NCBI GenBank assembly: GCA_030522415.1
Contig: CM060107.1
Location: 47,885,807-47,949,806 of the forward strand
Direction of reading: 5' to 3'
Source: Channallabes apus
Taxonomy: Eukaryota > Chordata > Actinopteri > Siluriformes > Clariidae
DNA length: 64,000 nt
A model generated the notes under the pieces. That model had not been told where the DNA came from and ran no database searches. It was given only the letters and a program-made list of their open reading frames with translations. A program made the position numbers and the translations under genes. Within the stretch, counting starts at the first letter, position 1. Each line of letters starts with the position of its first letter. This document shows positions 32,501 to 42,697 of the stretch, one piece after another.

Positions 32501-35500
32501 TTCTCACCTCACTTTTACTAATATTTGCTACTTCCTGCTCCACAACAGTCACCTCTTCTACTCTTTGTTCTCTTTCGTTTTCCTCATTCATCAACTCCTC
32601 AAAGTACTCCTTCCATCTTCCCATCACCCTCCTGGCATCTGTCAGTACATTTCCATCTCTATCTTTAATCACTCTAACCTGCTGCACATCCTTCCCATCT
32701 CTATCTCTTTGCCTCGCCAACCTGTACAGATCCACCTCTCCCTCCTTACTGTCCAGCCTAGCATACAAGTCCTCATATGCTCTTTGTTTGGCCTTTGCCA
32801 CTTCTACCTTCACCTTACGGAGCATCTCCCTGTACTCCTGTCTACTCTCTTCAGTCCTCTCAGAGTCCCACTTCTTCCTAGCTAGCCTCTTTCCCTGTAT
32901 ACACTCCTGGACTTCCTCATTCCACCACCAAGTCTCCTTGTCTCCTTTTCCCTTACCTGATGATACACCAAGTATCCTCTTACCTGTCTCCCTGATCACA
33001 TTGGCTGTATTTGTCCAATCAACTGAAAGCACCTCCTGACCACCCATAGCTTGTCTCAACTCCTCCCTAAAGACTACACAACATTCTTCCTTTCTCAGCT
33101 TCCACCACTTTGTCCTCTTCTCTGCTTTTGTCCTCTTCACCTTCCTCACCACCAGGGTTATTTTACACACCACCATTCTGTGTTTTCTGGCTACACTCTC
33201 CCCTACCAACACTTTGCAGTCACTAATCTCTTTCAGATTACAAAGTCGACACAAGATGTAGTCCACCTGAGTGCTTCTGCCTCCGCTCTTATATGTCACC
33301 CTATGTTCCTGCCTCTTCTGGAAGAAAATATTTACTACTGCCATTTCCATCCTCTTTGCAAAGTCCACCACCATCTGTCCTTCTACATTCCTGTCCTGAA
33401 GACCAAACCTGCCCATCACATTTTCATCACCTCTGTTCCCTTCCCCAACATGTCCATTGAAGTCTGCACCAATCACCACTCTCTCACCTCTGGGGATGCT
33501 CTGCATCACTTCATCTAACTCAGTCCAGAATTTCTCCTTCTCTTCTAACACACATCCTACCTGTGGAGCATAACCACTAACAACATTGAACATTATCCCT
33601 TCAATATCCAGCTTCAGACTCATCACCCTATCTGATACTCTCTTCACTTCTAGGACATTCCTTACAAACTCCTCTTTCAGGATAACTCCTACTCCATTTC
33701 TTTTCCTATCCACACCATGGTAAAACAACTTGAACCCTGATCCAAAGCTTCTAGCTTTGCTACCTTTCCACCTGGTCTCCTGGACACACAGTATATCTAC
33801 CTTCCTCCTCTGCATCATATCAACCAATTCTGTTCCCTTCCCTGTCATGGTCCCAACATTCAAGGTCCCTACTTTCACTCCTAAACTCTTGCCTTTCCTC
33901 TTCTCTCTCTGCTTTCGAACACGCCTTCCTCCTCTCCTTCTTCGACCAACAGTAGCCCAATTTCCACCGGCACCCTGTAAGTCAACAGCACCGGTGGCGG
34001 TCGTTGTTAACCCGGGCCGCGACCGCTAATGCTAGCGGCGCTAACGGCTGCAGACAGGACGACACTGCCAGCACCGGGAACGTGCTCATCATCTCCGAGC
34101 ACAACGTGAGGAGAGCCTTCAAGAGTGAACACCAGGAAAGCAGCAGGACCAGACGGCATCTCAGGTCGTATGCTCAGATCCTGCGCAGACCAGCTAGCAC
34201 CTGTGTTCACTGAGATATTCAACATCTCCTTATTTCAGTCGGTGATCCCCGCATGCTTCAAAGAGTCCATCATTGTTCCTGTCCCGAAGAAACCACATCC
34301 TGCTTCCCTCAATGACTATCGCCCTGTAGCCCTCGCCTCAGTAGTGATGAAGTGCTTTGAACGCCTTATCAGAGACTTCATCATTTCTTCACTACCCGAC
34401 ACACTGGACCCACTACAGTTTGCATACCGTCAGAACCGCTCAACAGACGATGCAATCTCTCATCTCCTCCACACATCACTCACTCACCTGGACACTAGGA
34501 AAGGGAATTATGTTAAAATGCTCTTCATCGACTACAGCTCTGCTTTTAATACCATAATTCCCTCCACACTCACCACCAAGCTGGAGCACCTGGGACTCAG
34601 CTGATCTATATGTCAGTTGATCTCCAATTTTCTGACTGGCAGACCACAGGCAGTAAGGATCGGCGGAAATGTCTCAGCCACACTCACTCTCAGCACTGGA
34701 GCCCCCCAGGGTTGTGTTCTGAGCCCCCTGCTGTACTCTTTGTACACCCACGACTGCGTGGCCACTACCAACTCCACCTCCATCATCAAGTTTGCTGACG
34801 ACACCGTCGTGGTCGGACTGATCACCAACAATGATGAGTCGGACTACCTAGAGGAGATTGGAAATCTGGAGAACTGGTGCCAGAGGAAGAATCTCCTCCT
34901 GAACGTCAGTAAGACAAAGGAGCTGACAGTGGACTTTAGTACAAAGCAGGAGAGGAACTACCAGACCCTCGTCATCAACAGGAGCCCATTGGAGAGAGTG
35001 GACAGCTTCAGATACCTCGGTGTTCACATCACGCAGGACCTGCCATGGTCCTGTCACATCAACACCGTGGTGAAAAAAGCCCGGCAGCGTCTCTACCACC
35101 TCAGACGCTTGAGAGACTTTAGACTGCCCTCCAAGGTGCTCAGGAACTTCTACTCCTGCACCATAGAGAGCATCCTGACGGGAAACATCACGACCTGGTT
35201 CGGGAACAGCACCATGCAGGACAGACAAGCTCTACAGAGGGTGGTGCGATCAGCTGAGCGCATCATCCGCACTGAGCTCCCTGACCTGCACTCGATCTAC
35301 AGCAAGCGGTGCTGGACTAAGGCCAGGAATATCATGAAGGACCTCAGTCACCCCAGTAATGGACTGTTCTCTTTGTTGTGGTCTGGGAAGCGATTCCGCT
35401 CCCTAAAGGCCAACACAGAGAGGCTGAGGAGGAGCTTCTTCCCGCAGGCGATAAGGTCTCTCAATCACACCTCCACACAGGACTAATAACATCTTTTTAA

Positions 35501-35905
35501 GCTCACAACACTGACTGGACACATTCATGGACACATTCATACACACTTGCACTAAATATTTATACATCTGGACAATTGCACATGTCACTTTCATTAGTCA
35601 CTTTCATTAGTCACTTTCATGCATATTTGCACAACCACTGACACTTTAAATTCTATATACATATATACTCTATCTACCCTATATTTCTATATTTTGCAAT
35701 ATTTTATTATGCCCTTATTGTACAGTTAATTTTACTAGTTAAATTTATTTCTTTAGTATTTCATTTTTATTGACTATTTATTTTACGTACAAGCTTTTAT
35801 TTTCTTTTTAAGGTCACTGGCGGTCGTGTAAGCATTTCACTGCATATTATACTGTGTATGACTGTGTATGTGACAAATAAAATTTGAATTTGAATTTGAA
35901 TTTAT
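29526..35905 (+). mobile_element. near full-length Rex1-like LINE, interrupted by an RTE LINE
   Basis: The 5' end near 29526 (ATGGCGCCGGTGAGGTCGG) matches the 5' end of the minus-strand copy at about 46077. The 3' end at about 35905 has ACAAATAAAATTTGAATTTG repeats. Endonuclease pieces: 29685-30353 (ILLANVQSLENKLD, GGGVCLMVNNSWC, IVAGDFNSANLKRA) and a following frame. RT pieces after the insertion: 34125-35486 ([41 protein letters not shown]). Several frameshifts make it inactive. The RTE element occupies 31056-34024. Assignment to Rex1 rather than another CR1/L2 family is by remembered similarity. Confidence 0.85.
31056..34024 (-). mobile_element. full-length RTE-clade LINE inserted in the Rex1-like LINE
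   Basis: Flanked by the 9-bp duplication gctaatgct (31047-31055 and 34025-34033), though the target itself contains that word more than once. The main minus frame 33878-31752 has an APE endonuclease ([34 protein letters not shown]) and RT ([42 protein letters not shown]). The C-terminal parts continue in other frames at 31761-31246 and 31307-31083, so two frameshifts inactivate it. The 3' end carries a GCTGTGGCGACCCCTGAAAG tail shared with the SINE at 36358. Confidence 0.9.
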
Positions 35906-36357
35906 CTCACAAACAAAAAGGCACATTTTTCTTTCCCTCATGAAGTGTTTTGAAAACACTCTTAAAGTGAAATTCCACCAATACCAGTGTGACAAATATG
36001 CAAAGAAAAAAATCAGAAAGGGGCAAATACTTGGCACTGCACTGATTTGAATAACTTTGAATGACGAATGCTTTTTAACGCTCTCGTGACTCAATAAGAG
36101 ACAATGCACAGAATATTTTATAACTGCCTGTAAATGATACATTTTGTCAGTATTGTCTTGTATCTTTTGAAATAAATACTGTAAATAAATCACAATACTG
36201 CCAAAATGTCTCATTTTGCTGTCAAACTGTTTATAAGCCTCCTGGGTCTTTGTGAGACTGGTGCTACTGGACACTGAAAGTATTGTCTTTATAGGTAGTT
36301 TTATATGTTGCTTGTCTTATTGTTCTTTATTTCTTTGTTTTACAAATATGACCCAAT
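35906..36357. other. spacer without recognised gene
   Basis: AT-rich sequence. GGCAAATACTTGGCACTGCA near 36024 resembles the far end of the repeat at 15482. A 145-codon minus frame (35837-36274) has no recognisable motif and is not supported as a gene. Confidence 0.4.
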
Positions 36358-36598
36358 GAACGGGCACTGGCGGCTCAGTGGTAGGTGATTCGCCTGCCAT
36401 GCGGAAGGGCCGGGGTTTGATTCCCAGCCAGTGCCCAAACACCAGCCACTGGATGCCAGTGCCAGTCCCAAGCCCGGATAAAATGGGAGGGTTGTGTCAG
36501 GAAGGGCATCCGGCGTAAAACCTGTGCCAAGTTGTTGTGCGGACTGGATATTCCGCTGTGGCGACCCCTTGTTGGGAGCAGCCGAAAGACAAACAACA
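36358..36598 (+). mobile_element. tRNA-Gly-derived SINE with an RTE-type tail
   Basis: Target duplication acccaat at 36351-36357 and 36599-36605. The head (about 36362-36433) follows tRNA-Gly(GCC): GGCTCAGTGGT A-box, CGCCTGCCATGCGG anticodon arm and GGTTTGATTCC B-box, ending in an acceptor complement CCAGTGC. The tail TTCCGCTGTGGCGACCCC plus GCAGCCGAAAGAC matches the 3' end of the RTE LINE at 31056-31100. Such SINEs use the LINE machinery through the shared tail. Confidence 0.87.
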
Positions 36599-36605
36599 AC
36601 CCAAT

Positions 36606-36999
36606 ATATACTTCTTTTTTTTTTTACGTTTTTGTATTGTGTTATATTTTTGTAAGTAGTTTTAAAAATGAATCTCCACTTTAATGAGCCAGTGTATTAT
36701 GATGTGGGATGTGGTGGGCTGCTGGATGTTAAAGCCGTCAGAGCGGAACTGGAATTTTCCTTCACGCCGAAGGCATAATCTGTTCATTTAAAGCATGTCA
36801 CAGCATTTACATCTAAAGCTTTTCATTCATGGAAATTATTGTTAATTTGCTCAGAGAAATTTGCTGCATCGAGAAAGGATCAATATCTCTCCTTCCATAA
36901 ATGAAAAGTGAAGGGGCGGTGGGGCGTGTTGGAATGGAATAGACCAGGGGTGACAAACTCATTTTAAGGTGAGGGCCGGATTAGAAGAAATGTGACCAG
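36606..36999. other. spacer without recognised gene
   Basis: No coding sequence is seen. GGGGTGACAAACTCATTTTAAG (about 36950) resembles the GGGGTGTCAAACTCA end common to fish hAT-like repeats. Confidence 0.35.
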
Positions 37000-38054
37000 G
37001 TATAGCTCTTAAGGTCACTGAGACAGGCAAACCCCCTGACCACAATAAGTTGGCAATCCCTCAGGGGGGAAACTAAAAAATACAAATTAAATAAATAAAA
37101 CTAAACAAAATAGAATATCCTTAATCCAGATTTTATTAATCAATGACATAACATTTATCTGAGCTGGATGGTCTAATTCTCAAAAACGTTTAACCTAAAG
37201 TCAGACTTAACACACTATAACTAGAATATTTACAAAACTGAAAGGTTGTCTTATGAATAATAATAATAAAAAAAAACTAAGTTAAAACAGATGCATGAGG
37301 CATCTCGTCTTGCATTTGTCCACGTAAACCTGTTCGTTATGTTTGTGAGTTGGGTCCGTTTGTAAGAGCAATATCGTATTTGTTATGAATTTGTTGTTGT
37401 GTTTATTTGTTTTATTTTATTTTATTCTATTTTATTGCATTCATTAATTAAGGATTAAGCATTAAGTTTATTATATAAGTCATAAGCTTTGAACTTGTTA
37501 GTTAAGCATCCATTTTGACAATCGTAAGTTGGTCTGTGATGTCATTCCACTGTTACATGCTTTTGTATGACTATCGTATGAATGAATCTCCACTTTCTGG
37601 AGATGAAAGTTCAGTTTAGATGAGGAAGGCTACGGAAACACAAGCTTTTGACCGTAAGCTAATCGTAATCCAAGATCTTAGTAAGATACAGCAAATAGGT
37701 TATTGTAAAAGTCAGAAATTTACAAGATACAGCAACTGGTGTTGTAACCACAGTGGATTTACTCAAGACGACTGTATGAAGTGTTGATTCTTTGATACTG
37801 ACAAAATAAAATACAAGAGATAAAGAGATCATCGGACTTCAGTTTTTCGTGTGAGTAAAAAAGGCAAACCAAAGATACGTGTCAAAACTAGTGAAATAAT
37901 ATGTCCGCATCTGCATTGGTACAGAATGTTGTTTGGTTTTATTACACATTAGGCATATGTTTTTGTTTCAGTTTTGCCTTATTATTGCTGTGTAACGTGT
38001 TAACCTCTGTGTAGCTCTTAAACCTTAAACCTAAATCCCTACTACAAGGATGTC

Positions 38055-38345
38055 ATGCTTCTGTCTCCGTCCGGCTTTGAGAACATCGTGCTTCCTCCTC
38101 CGCTTGGCTTCGAGAACATCATGTTACCACCTCCACCCGGCTTCGAGAACATTGTGTTACCTCCTCCGCTTGGCTTCGAGAATATCTTGTTATGTCCTCC
38201 ACCCGGCTTCGAGAACATTGTGTTACCTCCTCCGCTTGACTTCGAGAACATCGTGTTACCTCCTCCCCCCGGCTTCGAGAACATTGTGTTACCTCCTCCG
38301 CCTGACTTCGAGGACGTCGTGCCAACTCCTCCATGTAGGCCATAG
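38055..38345 (+). CDS. small Pro-rich 11-aa-repeat ORF, second copy
   Basis: A 96-codon frame of about eight GFENIVLPPPP-type units; paralogue of 13455-13679. All unit-number changes keep the frame because the unit is 33 bp. No signal peptide or domain is seen. It is probably derived from the internal region of a Pro-rich LTR element. Confidence 0.4.
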   Translation: MLLSPSGFENIVLPPPLGFENIMLPPPPGFENIVLPPPLGFENILLCPPPGFENIVLPPPLDFENIVLPPPPGFENIVLPPPPDFEDVVPTPPCRP

Positions 38346-38489
38346 AGCTCGTGTACCGCTATCGGGCCTGTTCTTCGCTCTGTGCCTGTAGCTATAGTTT
38401 GAGTCTGTTGGTTGTTTCTTGGTTTGTTTTGCTTCTACATTGTTTGTTCTATTTAAGTGAGTTTTTGTTATTTAAAAAGAATATCTGCC

Positions 38490-39096
38490 ATCATCCATCT
38501 CCATACCCAGTGCAATGCCATGCAGATCAGGAACAAATGGAATTCAATTGATCAAATTCCCCAGTCAGATTTGAACAACCTGCTTGTCGATAACTGGCAC
38601 GGAATCATCTACAGAGCATACAGCATACAGAGATAAGATACAAAATCCTAATCAACATTATTATGAAAAATGTGGGGTGGAAATATTAAGCAAATTCAGA
38701 AATGTGTCTAATCCACCAGCATCGGCAAAGGAAGCAAATGCTGCTAGTATCGTTCCTTCTTTCTACAACTTCATTGACTATATAATAAGCCTTCCATTTC
38801 CAGATGACACAGACATTGATGAACACTGGCGAAAAACATTCCAAATGTGCCATCCCTGCTTGATTAATTATGACTTTATTGGGAAAATGGAAACCATAGA
38901 GGAAGATGTTGCTCACTTACTACGAATGCTTCATGTTGATAACCTTGTCAGCTTTAAAACCTGGACCATTACAGCAGAGACAAGTTGGGTAAAGAAATGG
39001 TATTCGGACATCTCCAAAGAATGGAGGAGGAAACTATACAACATTTATGAGGCAGACTTCAGACTGTTTGGATATGAAGATTATGAAAATGTCTAA
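38490..39096 (+). pseudogene. carbohydrate sulfotransferase copy C (internal deletion)
   Basis: Starts, like copy A, at the HLHTQCN codons. After the codons for WHGII (about 38612) roughly 240 bp are missing, including the whole PAPS 5'-phosphosulfate loop and most of the 3'-phosphate site. A short AGAGCATACAG filler marks the join, and the sequence resumes at AYRDKIQ. The rest (38630-39096) is open to the normal stop. No PAPS binding is possible. Confidence 0.85.
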
Positions 39097-39762
39097 AATC
39101 TCAATTCTAAAATCATCATCTAAATTGTTTGTGTTGTGTAGGATGATTGTTGTGTCTTTGTTCACTTGTTGGGAAAATCTTCTGTAAGAACTTGGCATTG
39201 GTCCACTTAATTGATTTCAGATGCATGAGTGTTATGGTGACAGAAAATATCTGCTCTTGTTCTACACTACAGTCGATCTACATTTTGAGGCATTACAAGT
39301 GCCTCTTTTTTGGTTTAACAATTAAAGCTCTCTAATGTTCCTCCTAAAAAAACATCTTTCCAAGCAGAAAATCATTATTATTGAATTATACTAGATGAGG
39401 TCTTAAACTGCTGGCAGAATGAATTTCATGTTGTACCAGAATTCCTGAATGTTGGAAATGCAAGAGAAATCTGTTTTTTGTCTGTTTATTTTTCCCTTTG
39501 CATTGTATTTATGTATCACAAGTATTTATATTACTATATATTAGTAGGACAACCTCAGTATCACCTGTATCATGTGCTTATGCTTAAATGGTGCCCTCAG
39601 TAAGGTCTAAGTACTAAGTAGTGCATATCATTATCATGCCTAATGCATGTTAATATGTGTGTAAGTTGTAGTTTTATAAGCTACATTAAACTGCATTTAT
39701 TCAATATTAACACACTAATGTGTCTAAAGATATGTTTGTGGGAATAATTACGAGTAAATTTT
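39097..39762. other. 3' flank of sulfotransferase copy C
   Basis: Shares the ATTAAA signal (about 39321-39326) and downstream AT-rich sequence with copies A and B. No gene. Confidence 0.5.
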
Positions 39763-39872
39763 ATTTTTAATTTTTTTGTTAAATTTCTTTAATTTTTGTG
39801 AAGCTGCTTTGAGACAATGACCATCGTTAAAAGCGCTATATAAATAAAATTGAATTGAAATTGAATTGAATT
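39763..39872 (+). mobile_element. L2 LINE 3' tail, extreme 5' truncation
   Basis: About 110 bp with TTTGTGAAGCTGCTTTGAG, AAAGCGCTATATAAATAAAA and TTGAA repeats. Same family as 650-10270 and 54195-56300. Absent at the matching place in copies A and B, so it inserted after the duplication. Confidence 0.85.
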
Positions 39873-40024
39873 AATGTGATTAATATTAACTTTTATATTG
39901 TACCCTATCTGACAAATAAATAAATTATTTGACCATTGTTAGCTTTGATTACAGCCCACAAAGTTTTGGCAATTTCATGTGTAAAAAGTATTCATCATTC
40001 TCCCAGAAACATTCTTCCACAATT

Positions 40025-40059
<35 letters not shown>

Positions 40060-40085
40060 GTAGATAGATAGATAGATAGATAGAC
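40025..40085. repeat. (GATA)n microsatellite
   Basis: GATA units with one GGTA and terminal GACA variants. Confidence 0.93.
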
Positions 40086-40170
40086 AGACAGACCCAATAC
40101 CTGGGTGTGTATCTGTACAGTATATATGTATAGCATTTCTTTTTTTAAGTAAAGTACTACTAAGCCTAAA

Positions 40171-40505
40171 TGCACGGACACGAGGCGAGGACTTACAGGG
40201 AAAAGGGTAATTTATTTCGAAAAATGGGGAAGGAAAGGGTTAAAGGCTCTCTGCGGCATTTTCCGCTTCGGCGGCAGGGATGCGAAGGCGGGCTCTACGC
40301 GGAAGTGAAGGTGCCGCGAGAGGAGCGCTTGAACGAGCTGCGCGAGCAAAGATCAAAGTCGCCCGCCGTTTTAAAGTCTCTGGGGCGCATCACATCGCCC
40401 CGCTCTTGTGCCACTGTCTCTTATAAAATCCACCGCGTCACAAACTAGTGAACGAGGAGCGATATCAATTTGGACGCACGCCCATCACAGGCGCACGCCG
40501 TGACA
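40171..40505 (-). repeat. probable solo LTR, unnamed family
   Basis: On the minus strand it starts TGTCACGGCG, has TTATAAGAGAC (TATA-like, about 40427) and AATAAATTACC (polyadenylation-like, about 40210), and ends CGTGTCCGTGCA. GC-rich, unlike its surroundings. No matching target duplication is seen, so one end may be truncated or mis-set. The 92-codon plus frame inside it is not supported as a gene. Confidence 0.45.
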
Positions 40506-41165
40506 CTCTGTAAGTAAGCTAAGCTAGCAAAACTAGTGGGCATAAAAAGGTTATGTTTAGGAAAATGGTATCGTGGTCTCAAATACTCGCCGATTCCGAT
40601 GCCAGATTTTTTTGTGGTATCAGTAGCATTTCCGATACCAGTATCAGAATCGGAACAACCCTAATATATATATATAGATAGATAGATAGAGTGCATGTGA
40701 AGAAATGTATTTGCACCCAATTTTTTATTTTATTTTGCATATTGGTCACACTTTGAGATCATCCCTAATGCACCTGTCGCTCTGGAATGTGGTCAATCTC
40801 GACTCATCAGACCACATGCCTTTCTCCATTGCTCCAAAATGTATGTCTTTTTATGACCACACCTACTGTTCTCAAGAATATTTTTAATTTGCAGGTGATG
40901 ACACATTAATTTGTTATCACAAATAGAAATGAGATAAGAACAGGAGCAAAACCTGTCATAATGTTATTTATACTAATTACTAGGGATGTAACGGTATTGT
41001 AAATACCGTCGTACTGCAATAACACTTTATTTCAATAATACCGTGGTCGCATGACGATAAAATGATCTTCTGAGAAAAGTTTGGTCAGGAGAATGTAGCA
41101 AACGGGAGGTAGCGGGAACTACAATTCCCATCAGCCCAGGCGTGGCCATCATCCTTTGCGGTGTG
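40506..41165. other. repeat-rich spacer
   Basis: Contains a piece of the repeat at 23036-23785 (about 40690-40960) and, near 40982, TAGGGATGTAACGGTATTG, which resembles the end of a fish hAT-like MITE. No gene. Confidence 0.4.
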
Positions 41166-41306
41166 TTGTCGCTACAGATCCAGTAATGCGCACATCCGAT
41201 TTAAAACCCGCTTCCTCCGTAATGATTAATTACTCTTTCCATCTCTTTTCCTTCACCGCTAATAGCAGCACCCACCATTTCCGCATTACTGGATCTGTAG
41301 TGACAA
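41166..41306. repeat. 25-bp inverted repeat around a 91-bp loop
   Basis: TTGTCGCTACAGATCCAGTA (start of arm 41166-41190) is complementary to the arm at 41282-41306 with one mismatch. It abuts the left end of the sushi-type pol fragment at about 41310. Confidence 0.8.
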
Positions 41307-41339
41307 CAGAACATGAATTTTGCGCATATTCCGCCCAGA

Positions 41340-42194
41340 TTAAACAGTCTGCCTATTCGTGTTGTCGACTACTCCAGTACAGTATGCTCGGAGAAACCTT
41401 CCGAGTTCTTGGACAGTCCGCTCTGCTTGCCCATTCGACTCGGGGTGGTAGCCTGACGTTAGGCTAACAGTGGTTCCCAATTTCTGGAAAAAAGCTTTGC
41501 AGACCCTTGCGATGAATTGGGGATCACGATCGGAAACAATATCCTCCGGGATACCGTAGTAGCGAAACACCGATTCGAATACGGTTTCTGCCACCTGGAG
41601 GGCTGATGGGAGAGAGCTAAATGGCAGGAAACGACTTCCCTTTGAAAATCGATCCACTACAACAAGAATGGTCGTGTACCCTTTTGACACTGGCAGATCC
41701 GTCATAAAGTCCACGGCGATATGGGACCACGGTCTGTTAGGTGTGGGCAGGGGCATTAACTTTCCAACTTGCAACCTATGGGGGCTCTTGGTTGCTGCAC
41801 ATGTTGCACAAGACAAAACGACTGTTCTCACGGTTTCCCGCAACTTTGGCCACCAGAACTTTGGTTCTAAGAGGTGTATAGTGCATGACACGCCAGGATA
41901 ACCTGATGACAAGCTCGTGTGAGCCGCGATCGTCACTCGCTCGCGTAGTGGCTCCGAAACGTATGTTCGATTCGGAGGACACTCCCTAGGCGCGGGGTGG
42001 GACCGCGCCATTTGGGCTATCTCCGAATCGATGTCCCATACGATCGGAGCCACCACGAGTGTCGATGGCAAGATGGTTTTCAGATCAGGACTTTGATCCA
42101 GCGTCGGATAGTAGCGGGATAACGCATCAGCTTTTTTATTCTGTGAACCGGGGCGGTACGTAATAATAAATTGGAAGCGCGTGAAGAACAGCAC
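41340..42194 (-). pseudogene. integrase part of sushi-type pol
   Basis: 284-codon open frame covering the end of RNase H (FIITYRPGSQNKKADALS), the zinc-binding region (SCATCAATKS) and the DDE core of integrase. One catalytic context is SDRDPQF rather than the usual SDRGPQF. It lacks the chromodomain and the upstream pol, so it cannot act alone. Confidence 0.8.
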
Positions 42195-42697
42195 CCATCG
42201 GGCTTAGCGAGAGTTTAGTCTTTATGCTTGCTGGATGTACTCTAGATTCCGATGGTCGGTGATTACAGTAAAAGGGTATTTAGCTCCCTCCAACCAATGT
42301 CGCCACTCCTCTAACGCCGCCTTTACTGCTAGCAGTTCTCTATTACCAATATCATAGTTGTGCTCGGATTTAGTTTTCGAGAAAAGAAAGCACAGGGGTG
42401 GAGTTTTTCTGGGTTGCTATGACGTTGTGACAGCACCACTCCCAGCCCCACCTCCGACGCGTCGACCTCAACTATGAAGGGTCCGGTTATCTGGGTGCGG
42501 TAATTTTAGAATAGACGCAGCAGTGAAAGCTTGTTTTAGCCGCTGGAATGCCTCACTGGCTTTCAGTGGGAACTTGCGCAGTCGCTGTGGTTTCCCTTTT
42601 AACAAACTTGTGAGTGGTGCTGCCACTGAACTGAGGCCCCGAATAAAACGTCTGTAGAAATTGGCGAACCCGAGAAAACTCTGTAGCGCCTTAACTC

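Larger units (their letters stand above)
37000..40085 (+). repeat. segmental duplication unit carrying sulfotransferase copy C
   Basis: Paralogue of 12415-15480 with about 95% or greater similarity by eye. Differences: more 33-bp units in the Pro-rich ORF, a different deletion in the sulfotransferase and an L2 tail insertion at 39763. Confidence 0.8.

Noticed and set aside
31362..33518. Ser/Leu-rich plus-strand frames
   Set aside because: They are antisense shadows of the RTE LINE protein on the minus strand.
35837..36274. 145-codon minus-strand ORF
   Set aside because: Low-complexity AT-rich sequence with no motif, overlapping a LINE 3' tail.
36362..36433. A functional tRNA-Gly gene
   Set aside because: The cloverleaf has several changes (for example GGTTTGATTCC), lacks a terminator right after the acceptor, continues into an RTE-like tail and is flanked by a target duplication, so it is a SINE.
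40170..40448. 92-codon basic ORF
   Set aside because: Lies inside an LTR-like segment with no recognisable motif and on the opposite strand to its apparent promoter.
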